Shown: positions 1-12,092 of the stretch, piece after piece
Position numbering within the stretch: the first letter of the stretch is position 1
Layout: every line of letters starts with the position of its first letter
DNA from: Monosporascus cannonballus
Lineage: Eukaryota > Ascomycota > Sordariomycetes > Xylariales
Reading direction: 5' to 3'
DNA: 51,687 nt
NCBI GenBank assembly: GCA_004154925.1
Contig: QJNS01000369.1
Span: forward strand, 1-51,687
Translations under genes and position numbers: made by a program
The notes under the pieces: generated by a model
What the model saw: only the letters and a program-made list of their open reading frames with translations
What the model was told of the DNA's origin: nothing
Databases searched by the model: none

Positions 1-20
1 CCCCCCCCCCCCCCCCCCCC
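1..20. repeat. Poly-C tract at the window edge
   Basis: Twenty consecutive C open the window. Together with the poly-G at the other end and the G/C junction near 29.48 kb it looks like a sequencing or assembly end artefact rather than genomic sequence. The following stretch to 128 is 3' flank of the reductoisomerase gene. Confidence 0.85.
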
Positions 21-128
21 AACCAAACGTCCTTACTTCTGGTTCTCGGGTCGGAGAGATCTAATTGGGAAGTTGCGTTAGCGACTATGTTTTCGCCTTC
101 ACCGTGTCGGAGGGTGCATTAGCATCTC

Positions 129-1479
129 TTACCTCACGGCCTTGCCGGCCTTCCAGATCTCCATGTTGCGGATCTCCTCCATCTCGGCCTGGAACTTCTC
201 CCGGTAGTCCTTCTGGCTGTTGTACTCGAGGGATCGCTTGGTCTCGGTGCCGTCTCGGACCGAGTCGTACAGCTGGTTGAAGACGGGCTTCAGGGCGTCC
301 TTGAACCGCGGGGTCCAGTCGATGGCGCCCCGGCGGGCCGTGGTGGAGCAGGCCTCGTACATCCAGTCCATGCCGTTGGCACCGATCAGGGGGTACAGGC
401 TCTGGGTGGCCTCCTCGACGGTCTCGTTGAAGGCTTCGCTGGGACTGTGGCCGCGCTCCCGGAGGACCTCGTACTGGGCGAGGAACATGCCGTGGATGCC
501 ACCCATCAGGCAGCCGCGCTCGCCGTACAGGTCGGAGTAGACCTCCTTCTCGAAGGTGGTCTTGTAGAGATAACCACTGCCGACGGCGACACCGAGAGCC
601 TGGGCCTTCTCCTCGGCCTTGCCTGTGACGTCCTGGTAGACGGCGTACGAGGAGTTGATACCACGGCCCTCACGGAAGAGGGATCGGACGGTACGGCCGG
701 ATCCCTTAGGAGCGACGAGGATGACATCGATGTCCTTGGGAACGTCGACCTTGGTGACGTCCTTGAAGACGGGGGAGAAGCCGTGGGAGAAGTACAGAGT
801 CTTGCCCTTGGCCAGCTGGGGCTTGATGGCGGGCCAGGTCTCGGACTGGGCAGCGTCACTGAGCAGGTTCATGACGATGGTGCCCCGAGAGATGGCCTCG
901 TCCATCTCGAAGAGGTTCTTGCCGGGAACCCAGCCGTCTTGTTGGGCATCCTTCCAGGACTGGCCGTTCTTCCGCACACCGATGATGACGTTCAGGCCGT
1001 TGTCACGGAGGTTGAGGCCTTGGCCGTGACCCTGGGAGCCGTAGCCGATGAGGGCGAGGGTGTCGTCCTTGAAGTACTCCTGCGGGGCGCTATATTAGCC
1101 CTGCCGTCCCTTTTGCATTCGTTCCGTAGGTAGCATGGGATATTGTGACTCACCAGCAACTTCTCCTTGGGCCAGTCGGCACGCTCTGCACAGCATTCTA
1201 ATGTAAGCGAGACTCTACCAACAACAGGCGTCATAGATGGCCGACTCGGAATCCCGAAATGAACTTACCGTAGACCTCCTCGGGTGTACCAGCGAAGTCG
1301 ATGGTCTTGACACCACGGACCTGCTGCTGGGCAATACCGGCGACTGCGGGCCGGGCCTGCTTCGCGGTGGCTCTGACGAGGTTGGCGGCAGCAACGAACG
1401 AACGTCGCTGGGCGGCCGGAGAGGCCAATTGACGTGCCAACTGGCTACGGAGAGCCTTGGAGAAGCCACGGGAAGCCAT
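129..1479 (-). CDS. ILV5: Ketol-acid reductoisomerase, mitochondrial
   Basis: Three exons, 1479-1269, 1185-1154 and 1079-129, give 397 residues, close to the usual ~400 of fungal Ilv5. The enzyme uses NADPH and Mg2+ to isomerise and reduce 2-acetolactate or 2-aceto-2-hydroxybutyrate in valine and isoleucine synthesis, in the mitochondrial matrix. Residues 1-45 (MASRGFSKALRSQLARQLA...) are rich in Arg, Ser and Ala and look like a transit peptide. The dinucleotide-binding motif GYGSQGHGQG lies at residues 93-102, and the knotted C-terminal domain carries DLYGERGCLMGG. Introns are 83 and 74 nt with donors GTAAGT and GTGAGT and CAG acceptors. Joining restores the conserved ...VYERADWPKEKLLEYF segment across a 32-nt middle exon. 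The start is the only ATG in frame before the transit peptide. Known in Neurospora as ilv-2. The identification is certain; exon borders are inferred from splice signals and family conservation. Confidence 0.97.
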
Positions 1480-2697
1480 GGTGGTGGAATGTGTGAAATG
1501 GGAGAGGAGTGGAGATTGGGAGGGAAGGCAAGCGGGAAGAGTATTTATTATATGCTCCGTATATATTGGGGAGATGTGCGACACACCTCCAGCACGTTTC
1601 TTCGGAGTCGAATCGCAAAGGTCAGAAATTTTTAATTTTGCCCGGAGGGGTCTAACCTTGCTAACACGTCCCCTGCGTGCGGCCAGCGGGAACGGTGTGT
1701 GTGTGTGTGTGTGTTTGTGCGCGTGTATGTAGTTCAATTCAAGCTTGGAGGCTTGAAGGCAGCGATGTCGGCGGTCGACCGAACCAATGAGGGGCCAAGG
1801 GGGGAACCAATAGTGGGTTGGGGTACTGTATGATGTAGCTTGTACACGATCTCGAGGCAGTTAGGTTTAAGGTACAGAGAAGTTAGGGATCTAGGTAGGT
1901 GTAGGCAAGGCAGGCAGGCCTCGAGCTACAAGCCTACCAGCTAGCTACCTACATGTAAGTATTGCGAAGCGTAACGTTATTAGCACTATGATGATTCCCA
2001 TTCTGCTTGTTCATCCAGCGTTTCATCGTACATGATTGGACCATTCTTTAACATGCAGACGCGCTAAATGAACTACAAGGCGCAACCCTGGTAACCGCTC
2101 GCAACAATTTACGTCCCCCTTTCTGTTTGAGGGTTGTTGCATTTTGACAGTATTGCCTCGATGCAAGAGTGTGTGTGTACTTTAATCGAGGACCCCGATC
2201 CCGCATGTTAAGCTCATGTATGTCCATACAGTATATGAATTATGTGAGACGGGCATCCTCCGCAACAGCCGTACTCCCAGTCGGTTCTACTATCTGCAAA
2301 TGTGCCCGCCCCGGTCGGGTTTCCTATATCTACCGTAATGAATCCCAGCGATTCCATGCGCGACGTTCCGTGCCTGAAGGTCCGAGGAAACCTCATGCTG
2401 TAAAGGGCCCCTGCTCCCCGCTTGATATATCAAGCGGCTGGAGGCTCTCAAAAGTGGATGCCGCTCAATAAACGCCATTGCAAGTCTATTCCTAAACCTC
2501 ATCTGTAGCCTACACATTAGGAACCAACCCCCTGCTGCCTGGCCTCGGACCTTCTTCGACGGCCACGGCCTGCGGACGTGGTGGATAGGATCGAGGCTAT
2601 AGGTGGGGGTTGTGTATTATGCCCATCATATCGAACTCGCGGCATGCCCCGAGGAATAGCTTGCCGGCCCATGTATGTGCATAGACTCGACCCAGTC
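1480..2697. other. Intergenic: ILV5 upstream region and 3' flank of UBC12
   Basis: No gene is seen. The ILV5-proximal part holds a (GT)10 repeat at 1695-1714. At about 1870-1960 there are several CTAGGTAGG/CTACCTACC words, a motif family that recurs upstream of other genes in the window. Open frames here are short and resemble no known protein. Confidence 0.6.
1695..1714. repeat. (GT)10 microsatellite
   Basis: Ten GT units followed by a looser GT-rich tail to about 1730, some 215 bp upstream of the ILV5 start codon. Confidence 0.9.
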
Positions 2698-3416
2698 TTA
2701 GACCTTGTTGAAGAGGACGCGGTCGTAGGCGACGCCGCGTATGGCGCCGCCGCCCATGGCCGTGCGGACGTTGCGCCGGAAGTTCTCGCGACTTGACCTC
2801 AGGTCTTCGGCGGCCTCCTTGTTGAGCGGATCTGAGGCGTTGGGCTCGAGGAACAGGAACTGCAAGCCCACGATGACGGCGTTGAGGTTGAGCACCGGCT
2901 TCCAGTCCTCGCGCAGGATGTTGAGGCACACCTTGCCCTCGAGGTCGATGTTGGGGTGGTAGATCTTCTGCTGGCACCGCACCTTGGGCGGCTCGTGCGG
3001 GTAGTTTTGGCTCAGGTTGAACGTGAACGTGAACCGGCCCCCGTGGTAGCAGCCCTCGTCCGGTTTGATCTCCAGCACGAAGTTAAGGATGTCGTCCGCC
3101 TCGGGGAAGTCCACCTTCATCGTCTTTCCTAGCGCCAGCTCCGAGATGTCTACACGCGGTGGGAGAGGCAGGAGCCCGTCTCGTCAGCCTCGGAGCGCGG
3201 GGACAGCCAAGGAAATAAGAAACAGAATAGAGACGCCGGCGGCTTGCTTACCTTTCTGCACGCGCAGTTGGGCTGCCGTCACCTTCTTCTTCTTGCCCCC
3301 GCCAGCGCCATCGGCGTTTTCTTTTTGCTGTTGCTCTTTTTTCTACGGAAGAACGTCAGCCTCTCCCCGCAGAGTAGCGCTCCCGTCTAACGCACCAGAG
3401 ACCAAATTTTCAACAT
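2698..3416 (-). CDS. UBC12: NEDD8-conjugating enzyme E2, UBC12
   Basis: Three exons, 3416-3396, 3342-3252 and 3149-2698, give 187 residues (human UBC12 has 183). The enzyme takes the ubiquitin-like NEDD8/Rub1 from the E1 and passes it to cullins, activating cullin-RING ubiquitin ligases. The tiny first exon encodes MLKIWSL, the hydrophobic N-terminal extension that docks the NEDD8 E1. It is followed by a KKEQQQKE-rich linker, then the UBC fold with HPNI and the catalytic cysteine in GKVCLNILREDW at residue 112. Introns are 53 nt (GTGCGT..TAG) and 102 nt (GTAAGC..TAG). The 7-codon first exon is easy to miss; without it the protein would lose the extension that distinguishes UBC12 from other E2s. 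It lies on the same strand as ILV5, about 1.2 kb away, so it has its own promoter. Confidence 0.96.
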
Positions 3417-4731
3417 CTTGATCGGCTGTGATGCGACAGAGGTCGTGTGTGTTGACGTAACTGAACGAGTTTATATGCTGATGGGAGGCAAATGATGCGG
3501 CGGCGAACTTGGGCGGTGATGAACTCGGTCGGCGTCAAACTCAGACGGTGACGGAATCGGTGTCGATGAACCTCGTCAAGGATCTGTTTATCGTAGAGAT
3601 TATCGTCGTCAAGATGAAAGTGCAAAACACATAAGTATACGTTTCTGGAGTTGCCTGGCACGAAGGACCTCGACAAAGTTGAAGTGACGGATGTTAGGTA
3701 ATGTCTGTATGTATATATGTATATGATGGCGGCCGTAGTTGTAGGTACCTGATTAATCACCACATGCAGTAGCCCAACAGATGTACGTACCGGGAAGATT
3801 GAATAGAGGGGCAATTTGGTCACGTAACGCTGATTGTTACCCACTGTAGTTAGCCTACTGACTGATAGGCAGCCATTACAGCGCAGGGGTTCATTCACTC
3901 GATTGCCTCATTGTCCCCGCCCGGCCGGACAATCTTCGGCGTTAAGCATAAATGGGGATCCGTGATTTATGATCCACGATCCATGATGCCTCATACCTCT
4001 GCCCCTTTCTTGGGAATGCACCGCAAGACGTGAAGCTAGGCGAACAAGATCCTATGAATTTGTAAGTATCGTTGGTAAACCGTCCATGATATCTGTTAAA
4101 CTTCTTTAACTCTTATTATTTGATATAACAGTTTGCGGATATCAGCAGCATCTGGTATCAACCTAATGCGGCTTCTTTACGTTGTCACGGGTAAAATATT
4201 ACTCAATACGTATTCTCTCACTATATACACATTATGTACAAATGGCGACGGACCAGCCCAGATCCTAGGGCCGTGAGGCCCATACCTCGTCCCTCTTTTA
4301 CGCTCAGACTCCCACGCCGGTCCTGTGTTCCCTGGCTGAGCAGCTTGTTTCTTCCCCTCAAACCATACTTAGTTGGATATAATACAAATATGGCCCGATA
4401 TATGCCGCTAGCAGTACAGGGCTACTCGTCATGATGGGCGAGTTCAGCATACATACAGTACAAGGTTGTTTAAGAAAAAGGGGATACCAGACAGCTAAGG
4501 CTTCGAACTCCTAAACCACCTCCTGAAGAAAACGAACAAAGAGAAAACTCCAGAGATCGTCGGGGTAAGAAAAGAGTCGGCCGTAACTAACGGATGAGCG
4601 GGGCATGATGGAAATATCGGGCGTGGAAGAGGACGATAGAGAAATAAGTATCAATGCAACGCTCTCTGGGTATCTCAGCGGCCGCCACCACCAGGTGCTA
4701 AAGGAAACATTGATGTGTCTATCACATCGGC
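3417..4731. other. Intergenic: UBC12 upstream and 3' flank of the PH-domain gene
   Basis: No gene is seen. The sequence is of mixed composition with AT-rich stretches near 4080-4240. The minus-strand open frame at 3410-3898 runs through the UBC12 upstream region and shows no domain-like features. Confidence 0.6.
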
Positions 4732-7700
4732 TCAAAAACCCCTGAAGGGGTCGTCTCGGAAAAAGTCTTCTTCGGCGCCCGTCCTGCTGCTTCCCCCGTA
4801 GTTCGAGTCCGTAGTGGCCGTGGCGCGGGTGCCGCGGGAGGCGTAGCTGTCGCGGCGTCCGCTGCGGCTGCGGCGGCGCCTCATCTCCTTGCTCCGCCGG
4901 CGGGCGCGGTACCGCCACTCCTCGTTCTCATCGGGGTGATCATCAAAGCGGGGGAACGTCAGGGGGCTGATGAAGGCTTCCATTCGTACCGTACCGATGG
5001 CCTCGAAGAAGTTGCCGTTCATCGGCGGCCGCGACGACGCCTCCGAGGTGCGCTGCGAGACCACCGAGTCTTGCCCCCACGTCATGTTGCTGGACGCCTG
5101 GTAGATGTCCGATATTCCTCCCGTGCCGACACTGTTTCCGGCTGTGCTGTTGCTCGGGGTGTGGTAGGAGTTGCTAGGGCCTGTTGGCGACGAGAAGCCA
5201 CGGAAGGATAAGGGAGGAGGCACGTGACCGCCCGTGTTGCTTCTCTTCCGCCCGTGCAGGACGACGTGGTTGGCCCGCTCGTCGACTCGCCCATGGAACC
5301 GCGGGATGATGGGCGGCTCTGCGGCTTCTATCGATAGATCTCGATGATGGATCGGCGTTGGAGTAAAGGTGTCGGACTTGAACGACGTGAGAGCCTCGTC
5401 GAGTTGACTGGCTTCAATCGTCCGCTCGGCTTGCAAAGCCATTGCCGGATTCTTTCCCTTGGTTAACCTTATTGAGTCTCGGATTCCGCCCCTCTTGGTT
5501 CTGATTCTTGGAGCGTCGAGCTCTGGCGCACCATTACGTGGCGCCGGCGATGTTGGTAGGATGTCCGGCACGGAGTGTTGAGAGTGTGCGAGGAATGACA
5601 ATGCAGTGAGCCACAGGTAATGGCGCTCTGCTGTCGTCGCTGTGAATTTCAACGCACGTTCGGGCGTTAAGATCAGAATTGAGCGGTTGAAAACCTGGGT
5701 GGCCCCTTTCGGTGGTGGATTATCATCCTTAACATCCAATACGGATTGAATGGTCACTGAAAAAAATGTCAGCTCGGCCTGAAAGCGCATCCAAGTACTT
5801 CAACAACGTACGTTTTCGGCCAGGTTTGCCCATCAGAGCACTACCGGATTGCGGCTGCTTGCTGCTCCATAGGATGGCACGCTCATAAGGAGCGAGCCAA
5901 ACCCAGCGCTTGTGACGGTCATTGCTGTTCTCCTCGTTTCGATTGGTGCTATCTGCCATGCTGAATGACTTGCGCCGTCTAACGTATTTGAACATCCATT
6001 CGCCAACCATGGTTTGTGCGATGGCGTCAACCACGCCCGAGACTTGTTGAGAGCTACCAGCAGCAGATTCCATGTTGGTGTTGTCGGTATATGCCGTGTT
6101 CGTCGACGGCTGCGACCTGTGACTCCGGTATCGTGATGCGCCGCCGTCACGGCCTCGGGGCGAGGTAAGATGGGTGCTCGGAAGGGGCGAAAGGCTGGGA
6201 CTATATGGTGCCTCCGTGGAAGGTGACATTGGCGGCGGTGGCGGACGTGGCGGCGAACGGCTAGACTGCCTACGGTGCCTGGGGTTTCGAGGCATTGCTG
6301 CCGCAGAACGGACTTTGCGAATGCTATTCGACCTGTAGACACCACTGCCCTTGGCACCCCGACGTTGGGAGCCCCCACCCTTACTGGGAGGACCATGTTG
6401 GATATCGCCGGGTGCACTCCCGCTGATTGGCGGTCTTCTTGAGCTCGCTCGCATGGGAATGGGGAACGGAGGATCCTGGCTATCCTGCAGGTTGGGGCTC
6501 GGAGATCGGTGTTGGTGGGAAGCGATGCCACTCTGGATCATAGCTGTCTTCCGCATAGCACCCACCCGGGATGCAGTGCCCGCCGTGGTGGATTTATCCG
6601 CTGCACTGGTCAGGACTTTCGGTGACTTGCCGGCAGTAGAATCCCGACCACCGGGGATATTAAAACTGCTGTAGACTTCGGGTCCTCCGACGATCTGTTT
6701 TGCGATACTCATGGGTTGTATGTTCACCATTCGAACCTGCTCGGGCGACTCAGAGCCTAACCGTGCCATCGATTTCTTGCCAGAACCGCGTTTCGGTTTC
6801 GGAGCCGAAAGAGCAGTGCGGAACTCAGCATCGCTTCCGTCGATGTCATCAAAGGCTTCACCGTCTTCTGAACTTTCGGCTTCGAAGCCGGCAAATAAGC
6901 TGCTGATGCGATGTGGTCGCCTCATAGGCGCCTTCTCGTTCGACAGCGGCCCGTCATCATTATTTCCCGGATAGATATCACGGGTCTCGCTTTCAATCGA
7001 AATCGGCGACATCGGGTATGCCGGTGGCGATGAAGGGACCCCCTCAGGGGAGCTTCTTTTGGTGGCCAAGCGGCGAGGGTTTCGAGGAGGGACGTTTCCA
7101 GGCACGGGTGTGAAGTTTGCACTATCCTCAACCGCAACCGAACTTGGCGACACCGGTCTTGATGAAATAGCAGACGGGTGTAGATGTGGAGGCAGTTTGT
7201 CGAGCCTTTTGTCAATCCTTATTTCTTCTGTTTGAGTCGCAGTTGACGTTGACTGGGCAGATTTAATGATAGAAACCTGGCAGCCGAAATCCTTGACATA
7301 CTGGGGCAGCCGATGCTCTTGTGGTGTTGGTGAGCGACTTGTCGGGGGAATAACGCTGATACTTGGAATGGGCATGGCGAGGAAAGGAGCAGTTGGCTCA
7401 ATAGGCGCCGCGTCCGTCTGAATAGCGGTAGATGCCATTCGAACCGGAGCAGGTTTGTCCTCAGCGACGGGCAGGGTCTTCGGTCGCGCAGGAGATATTG
7501 GCGTCCTCTGTGGACCCAATGGATCCTCCACGGTTTGAGATGCAGACGATACCATCAACTTCCCTATAACAGGTGATTCAATCGGGAGAGGTTTGGCTAG
7601 CTGTACCCGCTTGCGCCTCTGATTGGCCTCTATCTCCATTTCACCCCGACGTGGACTCTCGATATCCATCGTTTTCTCGAGTTTGATCGCGCGCTCTGGA

Positions 7701-8980
7701 GTAGACGGTTCCGAAACGGCCCCCTTGGCCGATTGAGGCGGAGAATATTGGACACCAGAATCCGTATACTCAACCCGCGGGGAATACTGAACACCAGAGT
7801 CCGTATACTCAACCGGCGGAGAATATTGGACACCAGAATCCAAATACTCAGCCTTGGCCGTGGAACTTTGACTCTCATCATCCTCACGAATTCCACCTTC
7901 GAGCCTCTCCGGCACAGTGGAATTCATATAAAGTCTTCCGCGTACGACACTTCCCGGACGGACCTGGCTCTCGATGCTTTGATTTCGGGCGTGAGTTTTT
8001 GAAAACACGCTGTCACGACTGAAATTCCGGGTGTGCCTGATTGAAAACGCGCTCTGCCGGCCATCGATATCAGTCTGGGAGTCACTGTCGTCGTCGAAAT
8101 TGAGTTCATCGGCGAGGCTGTGGCCATTAATCTTGCCTATGCCGCTGCTCATCGTTGAATATTGAACGCTGTTCCGCATGCTCATCGACCGGACGCTCGC
8201 CGCGTCATTTTCCCTACCAGCTTCTTCCTCCTCGGCCTCAGCTCCCTGGTTGGCTCCACTCATTTGAGACGCCTGGAAGGCTGCTACCTCATCGAGCACC
8301 GCCTTTAATCGGCTTTCGGCAACATGAAGCTTGCGTTCGTACTTGCGCCTCTCCTCTTCCCAGTCGTCCCTTTCTTTGGCCCACAGATCATGCACTCTCT
8401 GTGAGTCCTCTTCTTGAGTTTTAAGTTTCTTTTGACTAGTCTCCAAGCGCTTCTTCGTTTCTGTTAGAGTCTCGACAGCTTCATCGCGCTCACGCACAAG
8501 ATCTCCCATCGCAGTCGACGTGCCCCCTTCGAGAAGGGCCAGCTGTCGTTTCAGAGACCTACTTTCCTTCGTCGTGTTGGATAAATCTGTCTGCAAGGTT
8601 TCCTGTTCCTCTCGGGTCGTATGGAGAGTCTCCTCGAGGCTTTCTATGATCTTGAGCTTATCCTCCTGGTCTCGGCGCAACGCCAAAATCTCGGATACGA
8701 GGTTAGCGTGCAGGGTTGGAGTAAAGCGCCGAGGGTCCAGTATACTGAAAGACTCGTTCATGGTGACATCCTTCGACGACCGCTTCGCACTCTTCTCGGC
8801 CCAATCCCCGGGGGGCAACGGCGGAGGGGACGAGGAGATACCTGGCGGCGTGGTGGACCGCCGAGACCTTCTCGAGGTCCGTGAAGGTGTTCTATAGGGA
8901 GTATCCGATGGCGTCGGCAGCGTCGCAACAGCAGCGCTGCAGAGCTCATCTTCGGTCTCCCACGCAGTCATGGTTGCCAC
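4732..8980 (-). CDS. apsA: Cortical coiled-coil protein with C-terminal PH domain (ApsA/Num1/Mcp5 type)
   Basis: Two exons, 8980-5812 and 5756-4732, joined over a 55-nt intron (GTACGT..CAG), give 1397 residues. Proteins of this family (ApsA in Aspergillus, Num1 in yeast, Mcp5 in fission yeast) sit under the plasma membrane, bind lipid through the PH domain and anchor dynein to position nuclei. An acidic/basic coiled coil spans about residues 90-235. A long Ser/Pro-rich disordered middle follows, with a 13-residue repeat three times (378-416). The Mcp5-type PH domain lies at about 985-1115, from VVDAIAQTMVGEWMFKY through WVWLAPYERAILW to FTATTAERHYLWLTAL. The intron sits inside the PH domain, and the splice gives GRKLTIQSVLDV. 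About 280 residues, Ser- and Arg-rich, follow the PH domain. The symbol is by homology; length and start are the least certain points, as an upstream exon cannot be excluded. Confidence 0.88.
7733..7849 (-). repeat. 39-bp coding tandem repeat, three copies
   Basis: Three consecutive 39-bp units encode EYLDSGVQYSPPV, EYTDSGVQYSPRV and EYTDSGVQYSPPQ (residues 378-416 of the PH-domain protein). Differences are mostly single bases, so the expansion is fairly recent or under selection. Confidence 0.9.
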
Positions 8981-11805
8981 TCACCGCCGTCACGAGATTT
9001 CCAGAGACAAAGTCGTTCTCCTACAAGACGCGCACTCAAATGTGGGTCGGTCAATTGCTATGCAGTGGTTGATTGTCGTCGGCAATGCACTTAATTCCTT
9101 AAAGGGGCTCAGGCAAAACGTCCGCAACTCTTACCCCTTTTGGTAGTGGGGCGCCGAAAGATGAGCACACAGCCAGATCTCTTGAATGATAGGCCATCAC
9201 TGGAGGCCTAGAATCAGCATGAACTTCATCTAATAAAATGCCTGAGCGGCGTGATGAGGGGATGCGTAGATAACCAACTTCGATATCTGAACTTACAAGG
9301 TCAAAACTGAAGCCACCAAAGCCATGAACCTAGAGGAACTCGAATGTCAGAACCTGTCGTTATGTGGCCCGGGATTATCGCGTCGAAACTGTCTCTCCTC
9401 AAGGCTAAGATTCAAAGTTGCGCCGAATTGTTCCAGAAGGACCCGGGATCGTACCTCGAAGAGCGTGGAAACGGTCATAACACTCACCTTAGCTTCTGTA
9501 TTACACCATATCATAACAGGAAACCTGGGTTGCTTCACAATAGCACCGCCGCTAACGGTCGCAAATGCTCAAGGATAGGATCGGTTAAAGTGAGGCTAAT
9601 AGGTATTTCGCAAAGCCGGCAAGTGATTTTGAACGCAGATTATTATTCTTATTCTTGCGCGTGAATGGCGAAGCCACAACAACCAATGAACATCTCAGAC
9701 AGCCGTGTACCTGTAGCGAGACAGAGACCCGGAAGTGTCGGAGCCTTCGGGTCTCGGTAGCTACGGTTATTACTGATTCGTCAGCGAATTTGGTGCAGAT
9801 TACGGATTGAGAGATCGGGCTCTCGAGTCAAACTTCTAAGACGTGTCGATCTCGCTGGATACACTATGCCCATTCGTACTTACCTCGCCACCGGTGCTGA
9901 AGTTGTAATCGACGAGAGCGAACAGCCCGACATATGTCGGCACCAGGCACTGATAACTGTTCGCGCGCTCGCCGGGTCTCAGTTTGTGCTGTCCTCTTGT
10001 TGGTCAGGGGATTATGCTCAGTTTCGTCCCCCCGAGGCTTGTGAAACACCACGCTCGCTTGGAAAAAGAAAGATGGCGCAAGAAGAGCAGCCAATAATTG
10101 ATGTGTCAGAAGAGAGTTTGCTTTACCATCAGCCCATCTTCTCGCCCTCGTATCTCCAAAGATCGGATGAGAGGGGTTTCAACGGAAGGTAGAACTAGCT
10201 GGCCCCAGATGATCAAGATGATGGTGATCAGAGAGAAAGACATGGGATGGCATTAGATGACATGATACCCACAAGTTGACGGGCATTTTCGATGGACACG
10301 AAGCTAAACCTAGCACATCACGGGCTGCAAAGTGACAGGTGCCAGCTTCAGAACGGGGGCCCAAGACGCGTCAAATGGAATGCGAGGTTTTCCATCCATG
10401 GCACCCCTAGAGAGGTATCTTCACACTTAATTTCCGATGGGGCGGTACAAGCCTCATCTAGAAACTCAAGTGCCACTGGGGTTAAACGCAAGATTGTCAG
10501 GATCAACGGGCTCCCAAGCCGGCGGTAGAAAAGAGAATGCTTGCGAAGTCTAGATCCAGGGACCCTGTCTAGTGTATCGCCCCGAAATGACGTGGGAAGG
10601 GGGGCAACAGGGCAGACTGGGCAAGGCGAAATACCTCGCAATTAGAAAGATGTCGAAAAGGAGACGGGCTTGAAGCGCGGCAACGTGATTATGGAATGTA
10701 TTGGAGTGGGGGTTGCTAATGAGATGGATCCACAGGTAGAATAGGAGCGATTCTGATTCTTCAACGTCGTTCGCCAGAAGATGATTGGATTTGAAGAGGC
10801 AAATGGGATCCAAGATTACGGAATTTTGTTAATAGGTACATTCCAGGGCGGAAGGGTTTACAGAGGGGCGAGAGACAGAGTGTTGCCTGCGACACAACGT
10901 ATCGGTGGTCCTGGAATCGAATCCAACTCGCTACAAACGTTCCATCAAATCGTGCATGTGCGATGGCAGCAGGGGGATTCGACGAGACTTCTTTTACTAA
11001 TACTTAGTAGACGATTATGTAGCACTACACAGAGCTAATCATCAGATGTGTTCAATCCAAATGGGAAAGCCACTGGCGTCTTCTCCTTGGTAGTTGCAAT
11101 TTCGCCGAATGGAGATCACTTACCATCCTGGGTATGCACGGGCCTATCACCACCAGGAACCTTGACTAGATCTTCTTTGGGTTAGGCTTTCCAGCAGTGG
11201 GACCTGCTTTGCATATTGCATCTCATTGATCTTGATTGCATATCGCAATAACGTTAAGCGCTACTCGGTACAAGAACTTACGCAACACAAGGCAGCGAAA
11301 TAGAATAGACTACGATGATTCTTCTTTGCCTCCATATTGTCGACGTGTATGTTCGGTGACACTGCATACAACAACCCGTCGGAAAGGCACAAACTACATT
11401 CGTTCGTAAACACGGCAGGATGCCTCTCCCTTTGTGGTTGGCCGGCGCAGGATCACCGTCGTCAGCGACACCAAACGTTCTGGTCTTGAAGCGGCTGAGG
11501 ATTTGCAACTGGGGGCTCGCGGCTTCTCAGACCTCGCGTAACGCGTATCGTAATGGGCGGGCGGGTTGCTTAATGGACGATCACCCATACAATTGCCTAG
11601 TTCCTGTAAGTTTGTTTCTATTCCAAGAACGGGACAAGTCCGTTTCATAATAGCAAACTTTGGGCAACCATCAGAACTTAGTACGAAGGATAGCCCCCCT
11701 AATCTTGGCTTCATAGTATGCAACACGACAGTCTTGTGCACAACGACGGGATGCCAAGGGGCGCAGCGCCATGGCGTGGCTTGAGATTTTGTCTTTATCT
11801 CTATG
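8981..11805. other. Gene-free stretch upstream of the PH-domain gene
   Basis: The first few hundred bases are presumably the promoter and leader of the PH-domain gene. I find no intact gene beyond it. A two-part hairpin lies at 9713-9764. Around 11050-11200 on the minus strand there are short coding-like pieces next to a GTAAGT, but I could not identify them. Confidence 0.5.
9713..9764. repeat. Imperfect inverted repeat (hairpin)
   Basis: GAGACCC-GGAAG at 9724-9735 pairs with CTTC-GGGTCTC further on with a single-base bulge. An outer GTAGC/GCTAC pair closes the structure. No U-run follows and no neighbouring gene ends here, so a role as terminator is not supported. Confidence 0.6.
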
Positions 11806-12045
11806 CATGCAAGGTGGTTGACAAAATAATTGCCACACTCTAACAGTACATGCAACAACTCGTATAGATAACTATGCCGTAACTACGTATTTCGAACAAA
11901 TAAAACCAAAATATAATCTTTGGACCTCAGAGAATACGGCAATACTTTTTTCTTAATTTTCGCTTGCCTTTGTTAATAGGTGATTGCTATTTGAACCTGG
12001 GGTACTTTAGAAGTATGACAATTTTTTGTCAACCACCTTGGCATG
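11806..12045. mobile_element. Short inverted-repeat element, MITE-like (240 bp)
   Basis: Left arm CATGCAAGGTGGTTGACAAA (from 11806) and right arm, read on the other strand from 12045, CATGCCAAGGTGGTTGACAA match over about 28 bp with one inserted base and two or three further differences. The interior is AT-rich and codes for nothing. No clean target-site duplication could be placed, so the exact ends are uncertain. Size, terminal inverted repeats and lack of coding capacity fit a non-autonomous DNA transposon. Confidence 0.55.
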
Positions 12046-12092
12046 GGAACCTACACCGCGGACTTGGGAAATTATCCCACTCTGCAACTTAC

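Noticed and set aside
447..1133. 228-codon plus-strand frame across the ILV5 gene
   Set aside because: It is antisense to the conserved third exon of the reductoisomerase, rich in Leu, Val and Gly as expected for a shadow of codon bias, and matches no family.
1146..1152. Perfect TGACTCA, a Gcn4/CPC1-type site, in ILV5
   Set aside because: It overlaps the splice donor of intron 2 (GTGAGT), which explains most of the match, and it lies inside the gene. General amino acid control of ILV5 is plausible, but no such site is seen in the upstream region.
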